Source: CAISIP01 sp965278985
GTDB taxonomy: Bacteria; Pseudomonadota; Gammaproteobacteria; Burkholderiales; Burkholderiaceae_C
Direction: 5' to 3'
Assembly: GCA_965278985.1 (NCBI GenBank)
Contig: OZ257131.1
Span: forward strand, 558,001 to 622,000
Length of the DNA: 64,000 bases
In this document: in pieces, positions 1 to 7,803 of the stretch
Position numbering within the stretch: the first letter of the stretch is position 1
How the letters are laid out: the number at the start of each line of letters is the position of its first letter
The notes under the pieces: model-generated
The model's input: only the letters and a program-made list of their open reading frames with translations
What the model was told of the DNA's origin: nothing
The model's database searches: none
Program-made: the position numbers and the translations under genes

Positions 1-380
1 CGCACGGTGCGGATTTCGTCCGTGATGCGCTGTGGCGAGGTGTCCTTCAGCAGATAACCCGCGGCGCCGGCTTCCAGGCTCTGGATCACGTGGGCCTCGT
101 CGCCGAAGACGGTGCTGACCATCACCAGGCACTGTGGCCAGTGGCGCGACGCCTCGTGGATCACGTCGATGCCCGGGCCATCGGGCAGGCCCAGGTCCAC
201 CACCAGCACGTCGGCCGGGGCGCGCTGCAGCAGCGCCATGGCCTCGGCGCGGTTGTGCGCCGTGCCGTGCAGCCGCATGTCGTCGGCGCCCTGGATCGCG
301 GCGCTGAAGGCCCCCAGGAACAGCGGATCGTCTTCCACCAGCGCCACCGCGATCGGAGGAGGGGCTTCGGTGGTGGGCAT
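1..380 (-). CDS. NarL/FixJ-type response regulator, C-terminus cut by window edge
   Basis: The visible 126 residues form a receiver domain that takes a phosphate from a sensor kinase. An acidic pair (VEDDPLF, residues 16-22) is followed by the phosphoacceptor Asp in VVDLGLPDGPG, the Ser/Thr switch position in MVSTVFGDE and the Lys in GYLLKDTSP. The order fits NarL/FixJ regulators, whose LuxR-type HTH would lie off the left edge, so the output domain is inferred. The start at 380 lacks a clear ribosome-binding site. An in-frame ATG at 416 adds 12 residues but has AT-rich, noncoding-looking codons and no better site. The gene is divergent from the DUF2917-like/GNAT/patatin set. Confidence 0.85.
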   Translation of the reverse strand, partial: MPTTEAPPPIAVALVEDDPLFLGAFSAAIQGADDMRLHGTAHNRAEAMALLQRAPADVLVVDLGLPDGPGIDVIHEASRHWPQCLVMVSTVFGDEAHVIQSLEAGAAGYLLKDTSPQRITDEIRTV

Positions 381-529
381 GGTGAAGAAGGTCTGTGCAA
401 AGTGTGACAAATTCATCTTACATGGGACGCCAACAGGCCTTGTCGCTACGTATAGCGACAGACGCGCCAGCCCCGCAATTCCAGAATCCGCCTCGCCCGG
501 CTCTCGGGTTCCTCCTGGAAGGCAGCACC

Positions 530-979
530 ATGCAGCACGTCGAGTCACCATCTTCTGTCCTGCGGCCCGCCGCGCGTGCGGGGCGCAGGGCGTCTGCGCT
601 CCGCATGCCAGGCCATGCCATGCCCCAACCTGCTGGCGCCGAGGCGCCGGATGCACACGCGTTGCGGCGGGCCGCATGGGTCGCTCCGCTGCGCCTGTTC
701 CTCGATCGCGGGCAACTGCAGCACCTGTACCTGCGACGGGGCAGTGTGATCGCGGTGCGCGAAGGCAACCTCGACCTGTGCGCGCACATCTGGGTGCACG
801 ACCACGACATCGGCCCGCGCAGCCTGCTGCATCGTGGTGCCGTGCACTACGTCGAGGCCACCGGCCACCTCCAGATACGCGCCGTCGAGGACACGGAGCT
901 GGAGCTGGTGCAGGTGCCCTCCCTGTGGTCACGCGTGTGGAAGCGCCTGGGCGGACCGACCGGAAGGCCCTGGTCGTGA
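530..979 (+). CDS. Hypothetical protein, DUF2917-like
   Basis: 149 residues. The first ~55 are Ala/Arg/Pro-rich and the remainder looks like a small beta-rich fold (RLFLDRGQLQHLYLRRGSVI, then a glycine-rich turn and an HDHDIGPRSLLHRGA stretch). This resembles DUF2917 proteins, a cupin-like family of unknown function common in Burkholderiales. I chose ATG 530 because a GGAAGG site lies seven bases upstream; longer in-frame starts reach into poorly coding sequence. The stop overlaps the next start (ATGA), indicating translational coupling to the GNAT gene. Family assignment is by eye. Confidence 0.6.
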   Translation: MQHVESPSSVLRPAARAGRRASALRMPGHAMPQPAGAEAPDAHALRRAAWVAPLRLFLDRGQLQHLYLRRGSVIAVREGNLDLCAHIWVHDHDIGPRSLLHRGAVHYVEATGHLQIRAVEDTELELVQVPSLWSRVWKRLGGPTGRPWS

Positions 980-1581
980 TGGGTTGGCGGCCACGGCGCG
1001 GCAGTCGCATCACGGTGCGGCCGGTGTCACCGCAGGATGCGCCGCAACTGCAGGCTCTGGTGGCACGCCTGTCACCCGAGGCCCGGCGCAACCGCTTCCA
1101 CCATCCGCTGCGCGGGCTCTCGGCGCAATGCTGCGAGCGCCTTTGCGAGGCCGATGCCCATGACCAGGTCGCCTTCGTCATGACCGTGGGTGCTCCCGCG
1201 CAGGAGCGGGTGATTGCCGAGGCCCGGTATGTGGTGGACCTGGACGGCACCGGAGACAGCGCCGAGTTTGCGCTGGTGGTGGATGAAGGCTGGCAGCGGC
1301 GGGGCCTGGGCACCTTGGCCATGCAGCTGCTGCTGCGCAGCGCACAGGAGGCCGGGCTGCGCTGGCTGCACGGGGATGTGCTGGCCGCAAACCTGCCCAT
1401 GCAGCGCCTGATGCGGCACTGTGGTTTCGTCTGCGTGCCGGACCGGGAAGATGATGGCTTGCTGCATGCCGAGACCGTTCTCACCGCGGCTGCGGGCAGC
1501 ATGGCCCCAGCTTCCCGACGCGGGCGCTGGCGCGCATGGGGCCATGCCGCATGGCAGCAGGAAGGAGTGCTCCATGCCTGA
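979..1581 (+). CDS. GNAT family N-acetyltransferase
   Basis: 200 residues with a GNAT fold: beta strands in the ITVRPVSPQDA start, the acetyl-CoA pyrophosphate loop QRRGLG at residues 106-111 followed by the alpha-3 helix, and the late NLPMQRLMRHCGF motif typical of single-domain acetyltransferases. The acceptor cannot be predicted. The same fold is fused to acyl-CoA synthetases in protein lysine acetyltransferases, but here it stands alone. The last ~35 residues are Arg/Ala-rich. ATG 979 overlaps the upstream stop by one base, and its own end overlaps the patatin start by eight bases, so the three genes are probably one operon. Confidence 0.85.
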   Translation: MGWRPRRGSRITVRPVSPQDAPQLQALVARLSPEARRNRFHHPLRGLSAQCCERLCEADAHDQVAFVMTVGAPAQERVIAEARYVVDLDGTGDSAEFALVVDEGWQRRGLGTLAMQLLLRSAQEAGLRWLHGDVLAANLPMQRLMRHCGFVCVPDREDDGLLHAETVLTAAAGSMAPASRRGRWRAWGHAAWQQEGVLHA

Positions 1582-2434
1582 CGGCAACCACTCCCGGCCG
1601 CGACTGGCCCTGGTGCTGGGCAGCGGCGGCGTGCGCAGCGTAGCGGCCTTCGGCATGGTGGAAGTGTTGCGGCGCGAAGGCATCACGCCCGACCTGGTGG
1701 TGGGTTGCAGCGCGGGTGCCATGGTCGGTGCCTTGGTCGCGCGCGGCGACGGCATGGACGATGCCCTGCGTATCGCCACCACGCTTTGGACTGCCGATCT
1801 CACCCGCCGGCACCGCTGGCGCGCGATCCCGCAGATGTTGTGGCCACGGCTGGCCCGCTTCCATGCCGACTTCGCGCTGCGCGACGACCGCTTGATCCAG
1901 CGCCGGCTGCACATGGCTTTTGGTGACCAGCATCTGGATGCCCTGGGGTTGCCGTTGCGCGTCACGGCGACGGATGCCGTCACCGGCACCAGCACCGTGA
2001 TCCGCCAGGGGCTGCTGACCGATGCGCTGCGCGCCAGCATCGCCATGCCCTTCATGTTCGCGCCGCAGCAGATAGACGGTCGGCGCATGATCGATGGCTT
2101 CGTGTCCGATCCGCTGCCGGTGGATGCGGCGCGCGATGCTCGCGCAGTGATCGCGATGGGCTTCGAGGCGCCCATGCCGCTGCGCGTGAACGGTCCGTCG
2201 CGCATGCTGGCGCAGGTCACCTCCGCCATGACCAACAACCTGATGCGTGCACGCCTGGCCGCCGCCGAGCGCGGGGGCATGCGGCTGCTGTGCGTCTTTC
2301 CCACGCTGCAGCGCCGCGTGGGGCTGTTCGACACCGCGGCGATGCCCTACCTGGTGGAAGAGGGGCGGCGCGCCGCCGAGCAGAACCTGCCGCGCATCCG
2401 CGACCTGCTGCTGGGCCGCACGTTGCTTACTTGA
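1574..2434 (+). CDS. Patatin-like phospholipase family protein
   Basis: 286-residue serine lipid acyl hydrolase. Visible are the oxyanion glycine loop (LGSGGVRS, about residues 15-22), the nucleophile elbow GCSAG at 44-48 (Ser46) and the dyad Asp in the DG motif (Asp174, IDGFVSDP). All catalytic parts of the bacterial patatin/RssA-like group are therefore present. It probably acts on membrane lipid or an acyl ester on the cytoplasmic side, as no signal peptide or membrane helix is seen. The start is preceded by a GAAGGAG site and overlaps the GNAT gene. It converges with the universal stress gene, the stops overlapping by eight bases. Confidence 0.9.
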   Translation: MPDGNHSRPRLALVLGSGGVRSVAAFGMVEVLRREGITPDLVVGCSAGAMVGALVARGDGMDDALRIATTLWTADLTRRHRWRAIPQMLWPRLARFHADFALRDDRLIQRRLHMAFGDQHLDALGLPLRVTATDAVTGTSTVIRQGLLTDALRASIAMPFMFAPQQIDGRRMIDGFVSDPLPVDAARDARAVIAMGFEAPMPLRVNGPSRMLAQVTSAMTNNLMRARLAAAERGGMRLLCVFPTLQRRVGLFDTAAMPYLVEEGRRAAEQNLPRIRDLLLGRTLLT

Positions 2435-2849
2435 CCAGCAGCACCGGCACCGCGCTCTCGGCCACCACGCGCTGCGCCACCGAGCCCATGGCGATGCGGG
2501 CTAGCAAGCCATGGCCGTGCGTGCCCATCACGATCATGTGCGACTTGTATTTCCTGGACGCCTTGATCACCTCGGCGGCCGGTTCGCCTACCGCGCTGAC
2601 CACCCTGTGCGGCACCTTGCGGCGCGTGAGGTAGGTCTCGATGGAGCGCAGCACCTTGTCCGACTGTTCGCGGTAATAGTCGCTCACCGTCTGCTTGCCC
2701 AGGTGCCGGGCCGCATGGGGTGGCAATGCCGCCTGCACGTTGACCACCACGACTTCGGCATCGGGGTCGCGCAGGTTCTCGTGGACCATCAGGAAGGCCA
2801 GCGCCTTCTTGGTGTAGCGGCTACCGTCGGCGGCAAGCAGGATGTTCAC
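2427..2849 (-). CDS. Universal stress protein (UspA family)
   Basis: 140 residues of a single Usp domain starting NILLAADGS. The C-terminal nucleotide-binding signature G-2X-G-9X-G-S is intact (GTHGHGLLARIAMGS), so this is probably an ATP-binding member. The start is a GTG at 2849 with GGAG eight bases upstream; extending further would add an unrelated basic leader. Such proteins accumulate in stasis and oxidative stress. The exact role here is unknown. Confidence 0.92.
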   Translation of the reverse strand: MNILLAADGSRYTKKALAFLMVHENLRDPDAEVVVVNVQAALPPHAARHLGKQTVSDYYREQSDKVLRSIETYLTRRKVPHRVVSAVGEPAAEVIKASRKYKSHMIVMGTHGHGLLARIAMGSVAQRVVAESAVPVLLVK

Positions 2850-2985
2850 AGGGATGCTCCTTGGTGTGCAGGATGGGAAAGGCGCATCTTGCTCCCTTCG
2901 GTGTGCGGCAGGGCCCATGCCCTCGTGGACCACAGGGCTTGGGGTCGATGGTGGTCAAGGATGCTTCATTTGCAGGCTCCTCCCA

Positions 2986-3393
2986 TCACGGCTGGCCCTC
3001 GAAATTCTGGACGCCTTCGGGCAGCGCCGTCCATCCAAGCCGCCGTTGCGTCCATATCTGCCGCAGCGGTGTGCCAAGTGCATGCCGCTGCCTAAGCGTC
3101 CCGATGCGCAGCGAGTAGGCCTGCGGGTTGTCGGCCGCGCAGGCATACAGCGTGGTGCCGCAGTGCTCGCAGAACGCGAGCACGCGTTGGGCGCCGCTGG
3201 CGGCGGTCTTGATGTAGGTGCGGGGCGTCCCCTTCACCAGCCGGAAACCGGCTGCGGGCGCCGCGATGTTGGCGCGGAAAGCGGAGCCCGACTGGATCTG
3301 GCAGTCGTTGCAATGGCAGACCGTCACCGTGCCCGGCTGGACCTGCGCCTCGTACGAGATTGCGCCGCAATGGCATTCACCTTCGACCTGCAT
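2986..3393 (-). CDS. GFA/CENP-V family zinc-binding protein
   Basis: 135 residues with the zinc ligand pattern of the glutathione-dependent formaldehyde-activating (Gfa) family: Cys7/Cys9 (CHCG), Cys26/28/31 (CHCNDC) and Cys75/78 (CEHC). The gene is annotated widely as a formaldehyde-glutathione adduct former, but most family members are uncharacterised and that activity should not be assumed. ATG 3393 has an AGGAGAG site directly upstream. It lies on the same strand as the FtsX-like permease, 52 bases downstream of it. Confidence 0.88.
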   Translation of the reverse strand: MQVEGECHCGAISYEAQVQPGTVTVCHCNDCQIQSGSAFRANIAAPAAGFRLVKGTPRTYIKTAASGAQRVLAFCEHCGTTLYACAADNPQAYSLRIGTLRQRHALGTPLRQIWTQRRLGWTALPEGVQNFEGQP

Positions 3394-3445
3394 GTGGCTC
3401 TCCTGTGTTGGATGTGGTGCGCTTTCCCGTGCATGGTGGGCACCC

Positions 3446-6004
3446 TCACCAATCCTCCTTGACCGCCAGCACCGCGTCGCGCCCCGCCGCTGCCCGCGCC
3501 GCCACCCAGGCCGTCGCCGTGCCGGCCAGCACCGTCGCGGCACACAGCGCGAGCAGCCGTGGCCAGGGCAGCAGCAGGTCCATGCTCCAGTGGAAACTCT
3601 GCGGGTTGACCACGTGCACCAGCACCACGCTGACGCACAGGCCCAGCGCCAGGCCGGCGATGCTGCCCACGGCCGTCCAGGCCAGGCCCTCGGCCGCGAC
3701 CAGTCGCAGCACCTGCGTGCGCGTGAAGCCCAGGTGCGCCAGCAGGCCGAACTCCTTGCGCCGTGCCAGCACCTGCGCGCTGAAGCTGGCAGCGATGCCG
3801 AACAGGCCGATGGCGATGGCCACGGCCTGCAGCCAGTAGGTCACGGCGAAGCTGCGGTCGAAGATGCGCAGCGAGGTGGCACGCAGCGCGTCCACGGCCG
3901 CGAACTCCAGTGCCAGCGATGGCGCTGTCCGCGCCGCCAGGTCGCGCAGGGCCTGTTGCAGCGGTGCGGGCGCCGCGCCCGGCGCAAGCCAGAGCGCCAG
4001 GTCCGAGACGCCCGTGTCACCGCCCAGGCGCAGGTAGTCCGCGCGGTCGATGGCGATGCTGCCGAACTGCCGCGCATAGTCGCGCCAGATGCCCGCCACG
4101 ACGAAGGTCGGTCGCGGTCCCCCCGCCGGCGCCAGCACCGCCGCGAGCGCGGGCAGGGGCTGGCCCAGGCGCGCGCCGTACAGGTCCACCATCGGCTCGC
4201 TCACGAAGACCGCGATGCTGCCCGCGGTCACCGGGGCCAGTTCACCGACCAATGGCAGGTTGCGCGCGGGTTCGGGCAGGGCGCGGGCCAGCAGCGCCAC
4301 GGCGGGCAGCGTGGGGTTCAGCTGCAGCGCCTGCGTGCGTTGCGCCTGCACGCGCGCCACGCCGGGCAACGCGCCCACGGCCTGCACGAAGGCTGGCGGC
4401 AGCAGCGGCGCGTTGGCGCTGCCCGTGCTGCCGCCGGCTGTGGCGGGTCGCACGTACAGGTCGGCGGGCAGCACGATGTCCAGCCAGTGGCTCACCGAGG
4501 CGCGGAAGCTCGCCACCATCACGGTCAACGCCACGGCCAGGGCCAACGCGGCCACCACGCCGCTCACGGCCACGGCCGCCGTGGCGCGGTGGCGGCGCGC
4601 ACGTTCCACGGCAAGCAGGGGCAGCAGCCAGCGCGCCAGGCGCGGTGCGAGCCGGTCGTAGAGCAGCGCGGTCAGCGCGGGCAGGGCAGTGATGCCGCCC
4701 ACCAGCAGCAGGGCGATGGCGGCATAGGCCGGCAGCGGAATGCCCGCCACCGGCGGCACGAAGGCCAGCACCACGGCGGCCGCCAGCAGGGCCAGTGCCA
4801 GGCGCAGGGAGCTGCCCGCCCCGGCCTGCAGGCCCAGTCCCTTGAGCGTCTGCGCCGGGGGCAGTTGCTGGGCGGCGCGTGCCGGAATCCAGCCGCCCAG
4901 CAGCGCCGCTGCCAGGCCGAGCAGGCCGTACAGCGTGGCCGAGGCCGCATCCCACTGCAGTGCCGGCGTGCCGCCGGTAAAGTAGCCACCGCCCAGGTCA
5001 CCGCCCAGCAGGTGCAAGGCAGTCCAGGCCAGCGCGCTGCCCAGCGCCAGGCCGGCGAGGCTGCCGATGCCGCCCAGCACCGCCGACTCGGCCAGCACCA
5101 GCCGCAGCCGCTCGCGGCCCGTGCATCCCAGCACCCCGAGCAGCGCGAACTGCTGGGCGCGCTTGGCCACGCCCAGCGAGAGCACCGAAAACACCAGGAA
5201 GCCGCCCGTGAACAGCGCCACCAGCGCCAGCGCCGTGAGGTTCACACGGTAGGCGCGCGAAAGGTTGCCGGCGCGCTCGGCCGCGTCGCCGGGCCGCACC
5301 ACCGCCATGCCGGCGCCCCAGCGCGGATCGGCCCGTAGCCGCGCGAGGAGGGCATCGGCGTCGGCGCCCTCGCGCAGACGCAGGTCGATGCGCGACAACC
5401 CGCCCTGCAGCCCGAAGAGGTCTTGCGCCGCGCCGATGTCCATCACGGCCAGCGGTGCGCCAGCGGCCTGCACGCTGCCCGCGATGTCCAGTGTGGTGCT
5501 GCCGCCATTGCCGGGCTGCAACACGAGCGTGGTGGCGCCGGCGGGCAGCTGCGCGCGGGCGGCGGCGTTGAGGAACACGGCGTCGGGGGCGAAGAGTGCG
5601 AAGCGCCCGGCGCCTGCCACGGGCTGTGGTGCCAGGTCACGCGCCACCGCGGCCACCAGGAGCGCGTCCACGCCCAGCACACGCAGCGGAACCCGTGCGC
5701 CGGTGGTGTCCTGCACGGCGGCCGTCGCTTCGAGCACGGGCGAGGCCAGCGCCACGGCGGGGTCGGTGGCGACGCGCGCGTACAGCGCTTCGTCCAGGCG
5801 CCCCTGCGCGGCGCGCAGCTCCAGGTCGGGCTCGCCGTTGAGCGAACGCACGGCCTGCGTGAACTCACCCAGCGCCGAGGCATTGATCAGCGCCACCGAG
5901 AACGCCAGCGCCACCCCCAGCATGATGGCCGCCACGGCCGCCGCGTTGCGCCACGGATGGTGGCGCAGTTCTTGCCAGGAGAAGGTGGTGAGCAGCGCGA
6001 GCAC
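3446..6004 (-). CDS. FtsX-like ABC transporter permease, two-domain (852 aa)
   Basis: 852-residue integral membrane protein. A TM segment near residues 20-40 precedes a large extracytoplasmic region, followed by three TM helices (about 250-380), a further hydrophobic block around 390-470, a second periplasmic domain and three terminal TM helices. This duplicated FtsX/MacB-type permease architecture belongs to transporters that move lipids, lipoproteins or peptides, or transmit force, rather than import solutes. The usual partner ATPase is not adjacent on either side. The start at 6004 is 69 bases from the divergent dehydratase start. Confidence 0.88.
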   Translation of the reverse strand: MLALLTTFSWQELRHHPWRNAAAVAAIMLGVALAFSVALINASALGEFTQAVRSLNGEPDLELRAAQGRLDEALYARVATDPAVALASPVLEATAAVQDTTGARVPLRVLGVDALLVAAVARDLAPQPVAGAGRFALFAPDAVFLNAAARAQLPAGATTLVLQPGNGGSTTLDIAGSVQAAGAPLAVMDIGAAQDLFGLQGGLSRIDLRLREGADADALLARLRADPRWGAGMAVVRPGDAAERAGNLSRAYRVNLTALALVALFTGGFLVFSVLSLGVAKRAQQFALLGVLGCTGRERLRLVLAESAVLGGIGSLAGLALGSALAWTALHLLGGDLGGGYFTGGTPALQWDAASATLYGLLGLAAALLGGWIPARAAQQLPPAQTLKGLGLQAGAGSSLRLALALLAAAVVLAFVPPVAGIPLPAYAAIALLLVGGITALPALTALLYDRLAPRLARWLLPLLAVERARRHRATAAVAVSGVVAALALAVALTVMVASFRASVSHWLDIVLPADLYVRPATAGGSTGSANAPLLPPAFVQAVGALPGVARVQAQRTQALQLNPTLPAVALLARALPEPARNLPLVGELAPVTAGSIAVFVSEPMVDLYGARLGQPLPALAAVLAPAGGPRPTFVVAGIWRDYARQFGSIAIDRADYLRLGGDTGVSDLALWLAPGAAPAPLQQALRDLAARTAPSLALEFAAVDALRATSLRIFDRSFAVTYWLQAVAIAIGLFGIAASFSAQVLARRKEFGLLAHLGFTRTQVLRLVAAEGLAWTAVGSIAGLALGLCVSVVLVHVVNPQSFHWSMDLLLPWPRLLALCAATVLAGTATAWVAARAAAGRDAVLAVKEDW

Positions 6005-6073
6005 GTGCCGGTATTATGGGCGCCCCCTCCCTTGTCCCCACTTCCCTGTGCCCCTCCGGGGTCCGCCCGCACC

Positions 6074-7033
6074 ATGACCACGCTGCCCACCTTCCAAGAC
6101 GTCGTTGCCGCCGCAGAACGCATTCGCGGCCATGCCCACCACACGCCCGTGCTGCGCTCGCGCACGCTGGACGCCATCGTGGGCGCCGAGGTGTTCTTCA
6201 AGTGCGAAAACTACCAGCGCATGGGCGCCTTCAAGTTCCGCGGCGGCTTCAATGCCCTGTCGCGTTTCGATCCCGCGCAGCGCAAGGCGGGCGCGCTGGC
6301 CTTCTCCAGTGGCAACCATGCGCAGGCCGTGGCCCTGTCGGCGCAGTTGCTGGGCATCCCGGCCGTGATCCTGATGCCGCTCGATGCGCCGCAGGCCAAG
6401 GTCGACGCCACGCGCGGCTATGGTGCCGAGGTGGTGCAGTTCGACCGCTTCAAGGAGGACCGCGAGGCCCTGGCGCGCCAACTCGCCACCGAGCGCGGCA
6501 TGACGCTGATCCCGCCCTTCAACCATCCCGACGTGATCGCGGGGCAGGGCACCTCGGCCAAGGAGCTGTTCGAAGAGGTGGGTGCGCTGGACTATCTTTT
6601 CGTCTGCATGGGTGGCGGCGGGCTGATCTCGGGCTGCGCGCTGGCGGCGCGGGCCTTGTCGCCGGACTGCCAGGTCATCGGTGTCGAGCCCGAGGCCGGC
6701 AACGACGGGCAGCAATCCTTCCGCAGCGGCAGCATCGTGCACATCCCCACGCCCCAGACCATCGCCGACGGCGCGCAGACCCAGGCCCTGGGCGACATCA
6801 CCTTCGCCATCCTGCGCCGCGACGTGCAGGACGTGGTCACGGCCACGGACGCCCAGCTGGTGGAGGGCATGCGCTTTTATGCCGAGCGCATGAAGATGAT
6901 TGTCGAGCCCACGGGCTGCCTGAGCCTGGCGGGTTTGCGGCACGCGGGGCTGCCGGTGCAGGGCAAGCGGGTGGGCGTGATCGTGAGCGGGGGGAACGTG
7001 GACTTGAAGCGGTTTGGCGAACTCGTGGGCTGA
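6074..7033 (+). CDS. Threonine/serine dehydratase-like PLP enzyme
   Basis: 319-residue fold-type II PLP enzyme. The internal aldimine Lys54 sits in GAFKFRGG, the substrate loop SSGNHAQ at 78-84 and the phosphate-binding GGGG at 180-183. There is no C-terminal ACT regulatory domain, so it matches the short catabolic serine/threonine dehydratases, threo-3-hydroxyaspartate ammonia-lyases and serine racemases, which sequence alone does not separate. ATG 6074 was chosen over the long upstream extension because that stretch is antisense to the divergent permease gene. Confidence 0.9.
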   Translation: MTTLPTFQDVVAAAERIRGHAHHTPVLRSRTLDAIVGAEVFFKCENYQRMGAFKFRGGFNALSRFDPAQRKAGALAFSSGNHAQAVALSAQLLGIPAVILMPLDAPQAKVDATRGYGAEVVQFDRFKEDREALARQLATERGMTLIPPFNHPDVIAGQGTSAKELFEEVGALDYLFVCMGGGGLISGCALAARALSPDCQVIGVEPEAGNDGQQSFRSGSIVHIPTPQTIADGAQTQALGDITFAILRRDVQDVVTATDAQLVEGMRFYAERMKMIVEPTGCLSLAGLRHAGLPVQGKRVGVIVSGGNVDLKRFGELVG

Positions 7034-7120
7034 TTCAGTCTTCGTAGCGGCGCAGCATCTCGCGTTTGGCTGTCGGGGCTGGGGATGCTGGTGTTTGCCG
7101 AAGGCAGCAACTGCGCATAG

Positions 7121-7306
7121 AAGCGCGCGATCGGAGGCCGTGCTGACGAACCCACCTGCGGGTGCGAGGCCAAGTTCTGGTTGACGCCTGTCATCGGACT
7201 GGCGCATAGCGACGGTTTCGATGCCCGCACGCTGCGTGAGCTCCAGGCAGCAGTCGTTGCCAACAAGACACTCATCGAAGGGACCTGGAATGAACACTTC
7301 TCCTAA
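7121..7306 (+). pseudogene. DUF4160 gene remnant (N-terminus lost)
   Basis: The frame ending at the stop 7304-7306 encodes CEAKFWLTPVIGLAHSDGF and LIEGTWNEHFS, the characteristic C-terminal half of DUF4160 proteins. Upstream, the expected N-terminal half with its HVHV motif is missing: an in-frame stop lies at 7118-7120 and no start codon precedes the conserved part. The remnant still overlaps the DUF2442 start, as intact DUF4160-DUF2442 pairs do. I infer decay by deletion or frameshift; the rest of 7034-7120 shows no gene. Confidence 0.65.
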
Positions 7307-7541
7307 GGCAGTTCGTTTCGACGAGGACAACCTGTGGGTCAGCCTGTCGGATGGCCGGACCATCGCCGCACCTCTTGCGTGGTTTCCCAGGTTGCTGGAG
7401 GCGTCTCCCGAGCAGCGGGCGGGCGTGACCCTCAGCCAGGCCGGCTTGCACTGGGATGCGTTGGATGAGGACATTTCCGTGGCCGGTTTGCTGGCGGGGC
7501 AGCCCGATGTGACACGGCGTGGGGCCCAGCAGCCTGCATAG
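7290..7541 (+). CDS. DUF2442 domain-containing protein
   Basis: 83-residue protein with the DUF2442 pattern: VRFDEDNLWVSLSDGRTI, then PLAWFPRLLEASPEQR and the GLHWDALDEDISVAGLL end. DUF2442 proteins commonly sit directly after DUF4160 genes in what look like small toxin-antitoxin-like or regulatory pairs, though the biochemical function is not established. Here the partner is only a remnant, so this gene is probably an orphan. GAAGGGA lies upstream of ATG 7290. Confidence 0.85.
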   Translation: MNTSPKAVRFDEDNLWVSLSDGRTIAAPLAWFPRLLEASPEQRAGVTLSQAGLHWDALDEDISVAGLLAGQPDVTRRGAQQPA

Positions 7542-7597
7542 GTCGACAACGTTGCGGTGAAGCGGCCACCACCGGGCTCGCCTCGAACGGCCGTTTG

Positions 7598-7627
7598 TTG
7601 CACCGCCTTCGACCAACTCTCTACAAT
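7598..7627 (+). promoter_or_regulatory. Predicted sigma-70 promoter of thiBPQ
   Basis: A -35-like TTGCAC (7598-7603) and a -10-like TACAAT (7622-7627) are separated by 18 bases. The expected transcription start near 7634 coincides with the 5' edge of the TPP aptamer, which supports the assignment. Confidence 0.55.
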
Positions 7628-7633
7628 CCATCC

Positions 7634-7725
7634 CTTCACCGGGGGTGTCCCCGCGCCGCAAAGCGCAGGGACTGAGAAATACCCCACTCACCTGATCTGG
7701 GTCATGCCAGCGTAGGGAGCGTGAC
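7634..7725 (+). ncRNA. TPP (THI-box) riboswitch aptamer
   Basis: The conserved THI-box elements occur in order: a GGGGGTG stem near 7641, CTGAGA at 7672-7677, ACCTGATCTGG at 7690-7700 and ATGCCAGCG with TAGGGA at 7704-7718. The ends TCAC (7636-7639) and GTGA (7721-7724) can close P1. It controls the thiamine ABC importer downstream, the expected target: high thiamin pyrophosphate should shut expression. The region 7726-7803 is the expression platform. Confidence 0.95.
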
Positions 7726-7760
7726 GAGAAGGGGTTCTGCGCTGCGGCGGCGGGTCCCGT

Positions 7761-7793
7761 TCTTCCAGGCTCCCTGCAGGGCGCAACGGAAGG
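7761..7793 (+). promoter_or_regulatory. Candidate Shine-Dalgarno-sequestering hairpin of the TPP switch
   Basis: TCTTCC (7761-7766) can pair with GGAAGG (7788-7793), which is the ribosome-binding site of thiB nine to ten bases before ATG 7804. An inner GC/CCC helix closes a TGCA loop. GCTCCCTGC (7769-7777) within it is complementary, with one G-U, to the conserved aptamer segment GTAGGGAGC (7712-7720), providing a mutually exclusive antisequestor. Confidence 0.55.
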
Positions 7794-7803
7794 ATGGACC
7801 GCG

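Noticed and set aside
7036..7100. Minus-strand tail reading KREMLRRYED
   Set aside because: Looks like the end of a helical protein but has no credible start or upstream fold; too short to call.
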